NCBI RefSeq assembly: GCF_004358205.1
Contig: NZ_SMYO01000003.1
Coordinates: 1-64,000, forward strand
Length of the DNA: 64,000 bases
Reading direction: 5' to 3'
Source of the DNA: Bacillus salipaludis
Lineage (GTDB): Bacteria > Bacillota > Bacilli > Bacillales_B > DSM-18226
Positions 25,753-33,705 of this stretch are shown piece after piece. Position numbers and translations under genes: made by a program. Below the pieces are notes generated by a model, which saw only the letters and a list, made by a program, of their open reading frames with translations, did no database searches and was not told where the DNA came from. The number at the start of each line of letters is the position of its first letter. The first letter of the stretch is position 1.

Positions 25753-26442
25753 CTACAATTCATCGATTCTGACACAAGCCATTCCTCGTCTAGAAAGTTC
25801 TTTCAGGACATCTTTTAATGCAAGGATGGTGTTCATTGGAGCATGTGCATCCGCCCCAAGAGTTTCCCCGCAATCATGCAGAAGAATGACATCACCATGT
25901 TTTATCTTCTGTAACAGAATGTTTTTCACCTTTTCACTGCCGCCTCTACTTTTCCAATCTTCCGCCATGACCGACCAGTGAATGATCTTATAGTTTTTCA
26001 TAAGGAAAAAATCAAATAAGTTCATTAACCCCCATGGCGGACGATAATAGATAGGACGTTCACCGGTGATTTTTTCAATAATCAAAGCACTCTTCTCGAG
26101 ATCCTGTCGAATCTTCCATGGGCTCATGACCCAGTTCGATTTGTGCACGTAATTATGGATTCCGATTAAATGTCCCTCTTTATGCATTCTTTCGATTAAC
26201 TCCGGGTATTTTTCCGCCTTAGAACCAACAACAAAAAATGTAGCTTTTATATTATTTGCTTTTAACAGGTCCAAAAGTTGCGGGGTGAAAATCCGATTGG
26301 GACCGTCATCAAAAGTAAAAGCAATTTTTGTAGAAGAATCCTTTCGTTTTAAAACCCCGATCCCTAAACCGGCAGTAAGAAAATAAGGAACTAGCCAGTA
26401 GAATACAAGGACCAATAATAAAACTAAAATCATCATAACCAT
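25753..26442 (-). CDS. Polysaccharide deacetylase family protein (NodB domain)
   Basis: A 229-residue membrane-anchored deacetylase. An N-terminal hydrophobic helix (residues 3-22) is followed by the carbohydrate esterase 4 domain: motif 1 'IAFTFDDGPN' (catalytic Asp-Asp), motif 2 'GIHNYVH' (metal-binding HxxxH), motif 3 'RPPWG', and motif 4 'ILLHDCG'. These enzymes remove N- or O-acetyl groups from cell-wall or lipid-linked sugars. It is the last gene of a four-gene minus-strand operon after PAP2, glycosyltransferase and TVP38, so the substrate may be a glycolipid or envelope glycan made by the operon. Confidence 0.88.
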   Translation of the reverse strand: MVMMILVLLLVLVFYWLVPYFLTAGLGIGVLKRKDSSTKIAFTFDDGPNRIFTPQLLDLLKANNIKATFFVVGSKAEKYPELIERMHKEGHLIGIHNYVHKSNWVMSPWKIRQDLEKSALIIEKITGERPIYYRPPWGLMNLFDFFLMKNYKIIHWSVMAEDWKSRGGSEKVKNILLQKIKHGDVILLHDCGETLGADAHAPMNTILALKDVLKELSRRGMACVRIDEL

Positions 26443-26466
26443 ATCTGACCTTCCCCTTTCAAAGAT

Positions 26467-27132
26467 TTAATCCATTTTTCTCCGGAAGACGATGCTTAAA
26501 ATAGAAGACAAAATAAAGAGTCCGCCGCCAATGATAAACGGTAGGAATTTTCCATAACGAAATCCTGCAAATATGCTGCTAATCGTGATGGTATAAGGCA
26601 GGATCCCTAAGGCGGTTGTCCAAATAAACGCCATTTTGTTTACGCGCAATATCCCGGCCGCATAGTTGATAAAATGGTAGGGAACCAATGGGACAAAACG
26701 GATGATCAAAAGACCAATATCTCCCTGCTTTTTTAGCCAGCGATCGATTTTTTCCAGATATGGCTTAGCCATTGGTTCAATGATTGGACGAGCAATCCAA
26801 TCTGACAAATGATACGCAAGGACGGCCCCTATGACTCCGCCAATGAAAGAATAGAATCCACCGGCAACAGGACCATAGATTTCAATTAGAAAAAGAGAAA
26901 CAAATTCGCCTGGTGCCGGAATGACATTCACCACACTTTGAATCATAATCCCAAACACAATCCCGAAAACACCAAGCTGACGAATGGATTCAAGCCATCC
27001 TTTTGCCGCTCCCGTATGAACAAAGTATAAATAAATTCCCGTAAGCAATAAGAAAATCATCAAACTTCCTATGGAAAGAGTGCGGGCTGTTGGTTTTTTT
27101 AACTTTAGCGACAAAAACATACTATTTTCCAT
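26467..27132 (-). CDS. TVP38/TMEM64 family membrane protein
   Basis: A 221-residue protein with about six membrane segments. The conserved core 'VNVIPAPGEFVSLFLIEIYGPVAGGFYSFIGGVIGAVLAYHLSD' (residues 65-110) and 'IRFVPLVPYHFINYAAGI' (residue 145) define the DedA-like VTT domain. Members act in lipid scrambling or envelope homeostasis. The gene lies 20 bp after the glycosyltransferase and 24 bp before the deacetylase gene, all on one strand, which suggests a shared role in moving or remodelling membrane lipids. Confidence 0.88.
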   Translation of the reverse strand: MENSMFLSLKLKKPTARTLSIGSLMIFLLLTGIYLYFVHTGAAKGWLESIRQLGVFGIVFGIMIQSVVNVIPAPGEFVSLFLIEIYGPVAGGFYSFIGGVIGAVLAYHLSDWIARPIIEPMAKPYLEKIDRWLKKQGDIGLLIIRFVPLVPYHFINYAAGILRVNKMAFIWTTALGILPYTITISSIFAGFRYGKFLPFIIGGGLFILSSILSIVFRRKMD

Positions 27133-27152
27133 TTTCCCACCTTCCTATTTGC

Positions 27153-28328
27153 TTATAAACCGAAAGAATACATAAGGGTTTGCAAACGATTATATGTCTC
27201 TTTTGTATCCATAATAATTTCAACGGATGCAAACGCTGATTCTTTTGGATGGAATTGTTTCGAATTCTCTCTCATTTGTTGAAGAAGTTCGGCATTGCTC
27301 AGTAATGTGGATAATTGATCCGTTAGATCACTTTCCGTTTCAGCTTGAATCGCCACCCCTGAACAAACTAAAAATTTAGCGTTATCCTGTTCTTGTCCAG
27401 GAATCGGTTTATGAAGAAGCATCGGCAATTCCATGGCAATCGCTTCAAAAGTAGTGACTCCGCCCGGTTTGGTAATCATTACATCGGAGATCGCCATTAA
27501 CTCGTGAACGTAATCGATATAACCAGTGAGATGGATGCGGTGTTTGGAATCCTTTAGCTTCTCCTTTAATTCCATACGGAGTTTTTCATTATGTCCACAA
27601 ACAATGATTAATTGAATTGGCTGTGGCAATGCATCAAACTCCTGAAACGTGGAACTTCCTTCGCCAATCAAGCCACAACCGCCCCCCATCACTAAAACGG
27701 TTGGCAATAGCGGATCTAGACCATGTTTCTTAAGAATTTCTTCCCGCTTAAAGGATTGAGAAAATTGCTGGCGAATTGGAATCCCGATATCGGCGATTCG
27801 ATTCTTTTCTACGCCTAATTGAATCAAAGAATCGCGAACTACCTTTGAACCGACTATATATTGATCAGTATGAGGATAAATCCAGCAACTATGATCGGTA
27901 TGATCCGTAATGGTTGTGACAGTAGGGATATTTGTTAACCCATAGGATTTCACCTTGGACATCACAGCAGCTGCCAAAGGAAACGTACTGACAACAACAG
28001 CTGGCTGCACCTCCTCGATCAATTTAACCATTCGTCCAATTCCTGTTGAGAAAATTGTCTTCATCACTTTAGAAAAAGTGTTCATTCTCCGTGTTTTTTG
28101 ATAAAAGTATCCATACACCTGCGGGAATTTTTTCACTCCTTGAAGATAAAGATAACGACTGACCTGATTGGAATAAGGATGAACCCATTCCATAAAATCA
28201 AATACCACAGGTTCTAAGGATGGAAATCGAATCTGTATCGCTTCATTTAAAGCCTGAGCAACTTGAATATGGCCATCTCCATAATTCCCAGTAAGAATTA
28301 AAATTTTTTCTTTATTGATTGCCTTCAT
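27153..28328 (-). CDS. MGDG synthase-type glycosyltransferase (UgtP-like)
   Basis: A 391-residue GT28-type enzyme. 'ILILTGNYGDGHIQVAQALNEAI' at the N-terminus and the region 'VDFMEWVHPYSNQVSRYLYLQGVKKFPQVYGYFYQKTR' are typical of diacylglycerol glucosyltransferases. The donor-sugar site follows: 'VLVMGGGCGLIGEGS', 'LTGYIDYVHELMAISDVMITKPGGVTTFEAIA', 'PMLLHKPIPGQEQDNAKFLV'. Such enzymes add sugars from UDP-sugars to diacylglycerol, forming glycolipid anchors. It is second in the PAP2-GT-TVP38-deacetylase operon, where PAP2 could supply diacylglycerol. The exact product is inferred. Confidence 0.88.
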   Translation of the reverse strand: MKAINKEKILILTGNYGDGHIQVAQALNEAIQIRFPSLEPVVFDFMEWVHPYSNQVSRYLYLQGVKKFPQVYGYFYQKTRRMNTFSKVMKTIFSTGIGRMVKLIEEVQPAVVVSTFPLAAAVMSKVKSYGLTNIPTVTTITDHTDHSCWIYPHTDQYIVGSKVVRDSLIQLGVEKNRIADIGIPIRQQFSQSFKREEILKKHGLDPLLPTVLVMGGGCGLIGEGSSTFQEFDALPQPIQLIIVCGHNEKLRMELKEKLKDSKHRIHLTGYIDYVHELMAISDVMITKPGGVTTFEAIAMELPMLLHKPIPGQEQDNAKFLVCSGVAIQAETESDLTDQLSTLLSNAELLQQMRENSKQFHPKESAFASVEIIMDTKETYNRLQTLMYSFGL

Positions 28329-28397
28329 GGATCTCCACTCCTTTAAAATGTATCTATTTCAAATGCCCCGTTAGCGGGTCATCTTAAGTCATCCTGG

Positions 28398-29060
28398 CTA
28401 TACTGAAAAAGACTTCTTTGCAACAGCTTTTACTTTTTGTTTTGGTACGAATAACCAGCTAAAACCGAGTTCTACCATTTTAAATAAAACCTCAACCAAG
28501 AATATGGCTGCTGCAACATCTATAATCAAATGCTGTTTAATAAACAAGGTGGCAAGGATAATCGAGATAGAGAACCCCCCCATGACCCATTGAATCCACT
28601 TGTTTTTCCACGAGCAATTCCGAATGGCCCGCATCATTAAATAACTGCTCATGACATGAATGCTTGGAAAGCTATTGTATGGTTGATCAATTTGATACAC
28701 ATACTGCAATATTCGCGATAGAACATCATGACCACTGATCACAGGGCGTACAGGCCCCACCGTTTGATAAAAATAATAAATAAGAAAACAAACCAATAAT
28801 CCAAGGTCAAAAACAAGAACCGTTTTAAATGCTAGTGTACGATCCTTGAAACAAAAGTAAATCAACGTCATCGTTATATAACCAACCCAGGCAACATAAG
28901 GAAGTACAAACCATTTCACAACAGGAATGGCTTGGTCTAAATTCGTTACAAGCGAATGAACACCGCGAGCGGGTGTATTCAAGGATGGATAAACCAACAT
29001 CATCGCTGGTATACTGAGCAAAAAACAAAGCATACCAACTGTTTTCCATTTTTCATGCAT
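28398..29060 (-). CDS. PAP2 family phosphatase / inositolphosphotransferase-like membrane protein
   Basis: A 220-residue membrane protein with about six helices. The PAP2 catalytic motifs are visible: 'GPVRPVISG' (KxxxxxxRP equivalent), 'YNSFPSIHVMSSYL' (PSGH-type, here PSIH) and 'LIKQHLIIDVAAAIFL' (SRxxxxxH-D equivalent, here KQHLIID). The PSIH form is usual in the Aur1/Ipt1 branch. It presumably dephosphorylates phosphatidic acid or transfers a head group. ATG 29060 follows GAGGAGG; an upstream frame start is rejected. First gene of the operon, divergent from the two-component system, with OmpR-type repeats in its promoter region. Confidence 0.85.
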   Translation of the reverse strand: MHEKWKTVGMLCFLLSIPAMMLVYPSLNTPARGVHSLVTNLDQAIPVVKWFVLPYVAWVGYITMTLIYFCFKDRTLAFKTVLVFDLGLLVCFLIYYFYQTVGPVRPVISGHDVLSRILQYVYQIDQPYNSFPSIHVMSSYLMMRAIRNCSWKNKWIQWVMGGFSISIILATLFIKQHLIIDVAAAIFLVEVLFKMVELGFSWLFVPKQKVKAVAKKSFSV

Positions 29061-29104
29061 TTCCGAATACCTCCTCGTCTGCATGTATATATCGTACAAA
29101 AAAC

Positions 29105-29199
29105 TTCTTAAGGAAAAATGCCGTTCTTTCTTAAGATTTTCTTAAAAGTTAATGAAGAATTTCAGAAAATCTTCAGAAATTCTATTGTTTTTTCTTAAG
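29105..29199. promoter_or_regulatory. Array of 8-bp direct repeats, likely response-regulator sites
   Basis: Repeats of TTCTTAAG/A occur at 29105, 29128, 29139 and 29192, and TTCAGAAA at 29161 and 29172. Two pairs (29128/29139 and 29161/29172) are spaced exactly 11 bp, one helical turn, the usual spacing for tandem binding of OmpR/PhoB-type regulators. The array fills the 180-bp gap between the divergent operon and the two-component genes. Confidence 0.65.
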
Positions 29200-29241
29200 A
29201 GGATTAGTGTAAAATTTAGGCATTAGAAAGGAGAGGTTTAT

Positions 29242-29958
29242 ATGTCACAAGAAACCATTCTAATTATTGATGATGAAAAAGAAATAAGAGATTTAATCGG
29301 GATTTATCTTACGAATGAGGGATATAACGTATTAAAAGCAGCCGATGGGATTGAGGGTTTAGAATACCTTGAAAAGGAAACGGTTCATTTGGTGGTTTTA
29401 GACATCATGATGCCTCGTTTAGATGGAATTCAAGCCTGTATGAAAATTAGAGAAAGACGAAATGTTCCTATTATTATGTTATCTGCAAAATCGCAGGACA
29501 TGGATAAGATCATGGGGTTAACAACCGGTGCAGATGATTATGTCACAAAACCGTTTCAGCCTTTGGAATTAGTGGCAAGAATCAAATCGCAGCTTCGCCG
29601 TTACCTTCGTTTAAATCAAACGGATGAAAATCGTCAGATCAATCCAACTGGTCAGATGGATGTGATTACCATCGATGAGCTTACCATTAACATTTCGACA
29701 CACGAGGTTACAGTCGAAGGTAGAGAAGTAAAGTTAACACCAAGGGAATTTGCGATTTTAGAACTTTTGGCGCGGAATGTCGGTGTTGTGTTTAGTACGG
29801 AAAAAATCTATGAACAGGTATGGAATGAACCATTTTATGAATCAGAAAACACGGTAATGGTTCATATTCGTAATTTGCGTGAGAAACTTGAGAATAACCC
29901 ACGAACACCTCGCTATATAAAAACGGTTTGGGGAGTAGGCTATAAAATTGAACAATAA
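29242..29958 (+). CDS. OmpR/PhoB family response regulator
   Basis: A 238-residue two-domain regulator. Receiver domain (residues 1-118) with acidic pocket 'IIDDEKE', phospho-acceptor Asp in 'LVVLDIMMPRLDG' (about residue 53), Thr/Ser-Ala in 'IIMLSAKSQ', and Lys in 'YVTKPFQPLEL'. C-terminal winged helix (residues about 135-235) with 'EVKLTPREFAILELLARNVGVVFSTEKIYEQVWNEPFYESENTVMVHIRNLREKLE'. Start ATG 29242 after GAAAGGAGAGG. It overlaps the kinase gene by 11 nt. Probable targets: itself and the divergent envelope-lipid operon, via the direct repeats between them. Confidence 0.93.
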   Translation: MSQETILIIDDEKEIRDLIGIYLTNEGYNVLKAADGIEGLEYLEKETVHLVVLDIMMPRLDGIQACMKIRERRNVPIIMLSAKSQDMDKIMGLTTGADDYVTKPFQPLELVARIKSQLRRYLRLNQTDENRQINPTGQMDVITIDELTINISTHEVTVEGREVKLTPREFAILELLARNVGVVFSTEKIYEQVWNEPFYESENTVMVHIRNLREKLENNPRTPRYIKTVWGVGYKIEQ

Positions 29959-31567
29959 GAAACCTCTTCTAAAAGGAAGCTACTGGGATAAACTGATTTA
30001 CCCAGTGAAGTCAAGCATACGAATTCAAGTGATCATCGCGTTTGCATTTTGTATTCTTGTTTCACTCATTGTCGGTTTTGCTTCAAGCCCCTTCTTTGTG
30101 AATAAAGATCGAAGGCTTGATTTTACAGAAGGAATTGTAACGATTGATGAAAGTGCTCGAAATATGGTCAGACAATTTAAGCAAATGAATGATGATACAA
30201 ACGGGCTTGTTAATGAATTGGGAGACGAAGATCCTGTATTTAAAAATAAGTTTCTTAACCGCCCTCTCCCCTCCTCAAAAGGAAATGAGGTATGGTTATC
30301 CGTTCCGAATGGCAAGAATTCTGCCTATCATTTAACCAAGAACGAATTGATTCTCTATTTAATACGCATACCAAAACAAAAAAATAATCTCACTACAGCG
30401 ATTACCAATTTAGATGGGAATGTCCTTTATCAATCGGGAGGCATGGAGAATACGCAGGTAGATCTTCAAGATATTATGGAGAAGGCCCAAAAGGCTTTTG
30501 TTGAAAAAGAGCATGAGGAACATCCAACAGTTACAAGAATCTACCCCATCACCCTAAATGGGGGTAAAAACTATTTAATGGTCAGTGGCGTCCCTAAATC
30601 AAAAACTTTATACGTGGAAGAACCAGGAGTTACACCCTATCTTATTGGACTTATTACGTTTATTCTCTGTTTCTATTTAATAACCAAACGGAAAATGAAA
30701 GAAATTGAGGAGATTGCATTAGGTTTAATGGAAATAGCAAAAGGAAATTTACACTATCGGATTCGCGAGAAAAGCACTGATGAATTAGGGTCTCTTGCAA
30801 CCAATATCAATTACATGGCTTCGGAATTGAACGAAATGATTGAAAGGCAAAGGCAAACGGAAAAATTAAAGGATGAACTGATCACCAATGTCTCCCATGA
30901 TTTACGCACCCCGTTAACTTCTGTAATGGGCTATTTAAGACTAGTGAAAGATCATCAATACAAGAATCAAACTCAACTAGACGAATACGTAGATATTGCA
31001 TACGGAAAATCGGAGCAATTAAAAAAATTAGTAGAGGATTTATTCGATTTTACCCGCTTAAATTATGAGGGTGTACAACTCAAAAAGGAAAAAGTCAGCC
31101 TAAATCAAATGCTGCGGCAGCTAATGGATGAACTGGATCCAATCGCGAAAGATCATCATGTGGTGTTTATGAACGAACTTCCGAAAGAACCCATCCTGAT
31201 GGAGGTCGACCCGAATCAAATGGTTCGTGCCTTGGAAAACGTGCTTACGAATGCTATTAAATATAGTACACCCCCTGGAAACATTCATGTTTACATGGTT
31301 AAAAACAAAAAATTTGTGCAAATTTCTGTTTCAAATCCATGTGAATCCCTCTCTGAAGAAGAGGTAACGAGATTATTTGATCGTTTTTATCGAGTGGATG
31401 CTTCTCGGTCATCCAATAAATCCGGGGCGGGATTAGGGTTAGCCATAACCAAAAGCATAATTGAATTACATCACGGAACCATACATGTTGATTATAAAAA
31501 TCAAGTCATTCACCTATTGATACGTTTACCGATAAATGAGGATTATAGTATGGATCCGAAATACTAA
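29948..31567 (+). CDS. Sensor histidine kinase
   Basis: A 539-residue membrane kinase. A first helix near residues 24-45 and a second near 230-245 bracket an extracellular sensing domain of about 185 residues. A HAMP segment ('KEIEEIALGLMEIAKGNLHYRI..STDELGSLATNINYMASELNEM') leads to the dimerisation helix with the phospho-accepting His in 'ITNVSHDLRTPLTSVMGYL' and an ATP-binding domain with N box 'ENVLTNAIKY', G1 box-like region and 'SGAGLGLAITKSIIELHHG'. The start is a TTG at 29948, overlapping the regulator gene; no in-frame ATG is nearby. The signal is unknown; the neighbouring operon suggests envelope or cell-wall stress. Confidence 0.92.
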   Translation: MNNKKPLLKGSYWDKLIYPVKSSIRIQVIIAFAFCILVSLIVGFASSPFFVNKDRRLDFTEGIVTIDESARNMVRQFKQMNDDTNGLVNELGDEDPVFKNKFLNRPLPSSKGNEVWLSVPNGKNSAYHLTKNELILYLIRIPKQKNNLTTAITNLDGNVLYQSGGMENTQVDLQDIMEKAQKAFVEKEHEEHPTVTRIYPITLNGGKNYLMVSGVPKSKTLYVEEPGVTPYLIGLITFILCFYLITKRKMKEIEEIALGLMEIAKGNLHYRIREKSTDELGSLATNINYMASELNEMIERQRQTEKLKDELITNVSHDLRTPLTSVMGYLRLVKDHQYKNQTQLDEYVDIAYGKSEQLKKLVEDLFDFTRLNYEGVQLKKEKVSLNQMLRQLMDELDPIAKDHHVVFMNELPKEPILMEVDPNQMVRALENVLTNAIKYSTPPGNIHVYMVKNKKFVQISVSNPCESLSEEEVTRLFDRFYRVDASRSSNKSGAGLGLAITKSIIELHHGTIHVDYKNQVIHLLIRLPINEDYSMDPKY

Positions 31568-31624
31568 AAACGATATAATCAATTGGCTCATCAGAGGTTA
31601 ACCTGATTAGCAATTGGAAAAATG

Positions 31625-31650
31625 AAAAAAGACCTGAAAAGGTCTTTTTT
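31625..31650. terminator. Bidirectional terminator between the kinase gene and the hesB-like gene
   Basis: AAAAAAGACCT/AGGTCTTTTTT perfect stem with a 4-nt GAAA loop. It serves both the kinase gene and the convergent arsenic operon. Confidence 0.9.
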
Positions 31651-31927
31651 AACAGCATCTTCCCGTATTACCGATCATCGAAATCCCTCTTCCATTTCCG
31701 CTTCGATCAAGAATTAGGTTTTCTGTATTCGGTTCTATGATAGGGTCGATTGCTACTTTTATATCATTTATCATAACGATTATATCATCTGCTTCTGGCT
31801 CATCCAGAGCCAGTCCAATCCTTGGCTGTCCTCAGCCAAAGCCGTCAAAAAAGATACGAATGCACTTGGTATTCTCTTCTTCGAACATTCTTTTAAATTC
31901 ATCACGAGCTTCGTTAGTGATTTTCAT
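31649..31927 (-). CDS. HesB/IscA-like protein, candidate selenoprotein (in-frame UGA as Sec)
   Basis: A 92-residue protein if TGA at 31832-31834 is read as selenocysteine. ATG 31927 follows GGAGG by 8 nt. Residues 1-31 read MKITNEARDEFKRMFEEE, then NTKCIRIFFDGFG; U32; then GQPRIGLALDEPEADDIIVM and, after about 40 more, a GNTGRCC end. The HesB-like selenoprotein family has exactly GxG(U/C)GxPRxGLALDEP at this place; Cys forms exist in other bacteria. No other frame defect is present and the sequence on both sides is intact, which argues against ordinary decay. A 7-bp stem with 5-nt loop follows the UGA (separate entry). Last gene of the arsR operon; role unknown, possibly a metal or arsenic/selenium thiol chemistry. 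Confidence 0.75.
31795..31834 (-). promoter_or_regulatory. Candidate bacterial SECIS element (UGA plus downstream hairpin)
   Basis: On the coding (minus) strand, UGA at 31834-31832 is followed by 18 nt and then the perfect stem CUGGCUC/GAGCCAG (31813-31807 and 31801-31795) with loop UGGAU. The apical loop starts 25 nt after UGA and has G at its second position. This fits the bacterial SECIS pattern (apical loop with a guanosine among its first bases, about 16-37 nt after UGA), which recruits SelB with Sec-tRNA. The stem lies in coding sequence, so chance pairing is possible. Confidence 0.6.
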
Positions 31928-31972
31928 GTTCATTTCCTCCTTCTGTTTTCATATTTGGGTTAATGATTATTA

Positions 31973-32392
31973 TTATTCTCCCGTTTCAGCAAAACGTTTA
32001 ATACGGCCTCTTATTTCATCACGGACACGTTGGAAGAATGCCCATTTTTCTTCTTCTGTTCCCTCTGCTTTTGCAGGATCATCGAATCCCCAGTGTACTC
32101 GTTTAACGTGCGGAGGAGTTACAGGACAGTGATCTGCTGCATGTCCACACAATGTCACAACTAAATCAGCATGATTTAGAATTTTCGGGTCGATTACATC
32201 GGATGTTTGTTTAGAAATATCGATCCCAGATTCATTCATTGCTCTTACGGCATTAGGATTCAATCCGTGTGCTTCGAGTCCAGCACTTTTAACTTCCCAT
32301 TCATCACCTAAAAGTTTTTTAGCCCAACCTTCTGCCATTTGACTGCGGCAAGAGTTCCCAGTACAAAGAAAATAGATTGTTTTTTTAGTCAT
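31973..32392 (-). CDS. arsC: Arsenate reductase, thioredoxin-coupled (ArsC)
   Basis: A 139-residue enzyme of the low-molecular-weight tyrosine phosphatase fold. It reduces arsenate to arsenite with three redox cysteines: nucleophile in '[15 protein letters not shown]' (Cys10, P-loop), and the relay pair in '[17 protein letters not shown]' (Cys82 and Cys89 equivalents). The tail '[26 protein letters not shown]' is typical of Bacillus and Staphylococcus ArsC. ATG 32392 is preceded by AAAGGAG; a longer frame overlaps the aquaporin gene. It is 13 bp after the aquaporin stop, in the operon arsR-aqp-arsC-hesB. Confidence 0.95.
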   Translation of the reverse strand: MTKKTIYFLCTGNSCRSQMAEGWAKKLLGDEWEVKSAGLEAHGLNPNAVRAMNESGIDISKQTSDVIDPKILNHADLVVTLCGHAADHCPVTPPHVKRVHWGFDDPAKAEGTEEEKWAFFQRVRDEIRGRIKRFAETGE

Positions 32393-32405
32393 GATGTATT
32401 CTCCT

Positions 32406-33047
32406 TTATTTTTCGTGTAGTTGTTTATAAATACCTGCCGCGATACTAGCACCTAAAATGGTTGCGACAATATACACCCATAAATGCTGTGTTGTTCCTG
32501 ATACAAGTGCAGGACCAATGGATCTAGCAGGGTTCATGGATGCACCACAAATCGGTCCTGCAAACATGGCCTCTAACCCGACTGTTGCACCTATCGCAAT
32601 TCCTGCAAAGGATTTGACAGCTTTACCATGAACAGCTGAACCGAATATAACCATCATCAAGAAAAATGTAAGGATCAATTCCAAAATAAATGATTGTTCC
32701 CATGAACCTCTTGGTAATGTGGTGCCGAGTGTTGCGACATTACCAAATAAACCTAACAACGTTGCGCTTGCAGCGATCCCTGCAATGATTTGAATGATGA
32801 TATAATTAATTGCTTCCCGCTTATTTATATCCCCATGAATTAAAAATGCAATCGTAACCGCTGGATTAAAGTGAGCACCAGAAAGGTGCCCAAAAGCAAA
32901 AATTAATGCCATGACAACAAGTCCAAATGTTAGGGCTACACCGACATGGGTTAAGCTCTTCGTAATGTCGTCGATTACAACGGCACCCGTTCCAGCAAAA
33001 ACCAAAAAATAGGTACCTAAAAATTCGCTGATTAACTTTTTTTTCAT
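32406..33047 (-). CDS. MIP family aquaglyceroporin, probable arsenite channel (AqpS-like)
   Basis: A 213-residue channel with six membrane helices and the two NPA signatures '[12 protein letters not shown]' (about residue 65) and '[14 protein letters not shown]' (about residue 175). In Sinorhizobium an aquaglyceroporin (AqpS) in the ars operon lets arsenite leave the cell down its gradient after ArsC reduction. The position here, between arsR and arsC and with no arsB or acr3 in the operon, is the same arrangement. Arsenite as substrate is inferred from context; glycerol or water transport cannot be excluded from sequence alone. Confidence 0.9.
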   Translation of the reverse strand: MKKKLISEFLGTYFLVFAGTGAVVIDDITKSLTHVGVALTFGLVVMALIFAFGHLSGAHFNPAVTIAFLIHGDINKREAINYIIIQIIAGIAASATLLGLFGNVATLGTTLPRGSWEQSFILELILTFFLMMVIFGSAVHGKAVKSFAGIAIGATVGLEAMFAGPICGASMNPARSIGPALVSGTTQHLWVYIVATILGASIAAGIYKQLHEK

Positions 33048-33078
33048 GCTGTACTAATCTCCTTGATGATGTAATTGC

Positions 33079-33426
33079 TTAGCAACCACAACGAATCGTA
33101 GGGTTGCTTTTTTCAATTTGTTTAATTTTTTCAGCTTGTTCCGGCACATGCTTTAAAATTTCATCAATCAGTTCATAAAAACCACTTTGATGATTCAAGG
33201 AATAATAAACCCATTGACCTCTTCTTTCTTCTTTAAGGAGTCCTGCATCTTTTAATTTGCGAAGATGTTGGCTAATGGACGGCTGACTCGTGTCAAAGAT
33301 TTCGAGCAGTTCACAAACGCAACATTCACGTTGTTTTAAAATGCCAACAATGGTTAATCGCGTTTTATCACCTAAAAGTTTAAAAACATTAGCAGCTTGG
33401 TCTATATCGACGGTGGATTTTAACAT
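33079..33426 (-). CDS. arsR: ArsR family arsenic-responsive repressor
   Basis: A 115-residue winged-helix repressor. The metalloid site 'RECCVCELLEIF' (CxC with adjacent Cys) sits at the start of the DNA-binding region, followed by recognition helix 'DTSQPSISQHLRKLKDAGLLKEERRGQWVYYSL'. The C-terminus ends IRCGC, a further Cys pair. Binding of As(III) or Sb(III) releases the repressor. It is the first gene of the operon and presumably autoregulated through the AT-rich inverted repeat just downstream of the -10 box at 33473. ATG 33426 follows GAGGTG. Confidence 0.94.
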   Translation of the reverse strand: MLKSTVDIDQAANVFKLLGDKTRLTIVGILKQRECCVCELLEIFDTSQPSISQHLRKLKDAGLLKEERRGQWVYYSLNHQSGFYELIDEILKHVPEQAEKIKQIEKSNPTIRCGC

Positions 33427-33472
33427 TATTGCACCTCATTTTTCACATATAAACATATAACTAACTGCTTAT

Positions 33473-33501
33473 ATATTAAATCACTTATTTTCTCGGTTCA
33501 A
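33473..33501 (-). promoter_or_regulatory. Promoter of the arsenic operon
   Basis: On the minus strand, -35 TTGAAC (33501-33496) and -10 TAATAT (33478-33473) are separated by 17 bp, a sigma-A type promoter. An imperfect palindrome (ATATAAGCAG..TTATATG, about 33450-33472) overlaps the transcription start and is the likely ArsR operator. Confidence 0.6.
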
Positions 33502-33705
33502 GTAGATTATTGTAAAGTTATTGTAAATAAAAAAAGATCGCCGCAGCAATCCTTCTGAACACAGCCCCCATCATCTACGATAAATGAAATTGAACAAGTA
33601 TTTTGGATTAGACTTTGTCCAAAATAAGTATTTTATCGCACACTAGGGTTTACTTTTGAGGTATTTCTAGGTTAGAACCTTTTATCCTGTCTGCTTTTCC
33701 AATGC

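Noticed and set aside
31832..31834. UGA in the hesB-like gene read as Trp or as programmed stop
   Set aside because: The codon is at the family's Cys/Sec position, not a Trp position, and the downstream half is conserved and full length, so a useful 31-residue product is unlikely. Sec remains the best reading, with a nonsense mutation as the alternative.
31737..32132. A 131-codon plus-strand gene
   Set aside because: It is antisense to arsC and the hesB-like gene, has no ribosome site, and its composition follows the opposite strand's coding frames.
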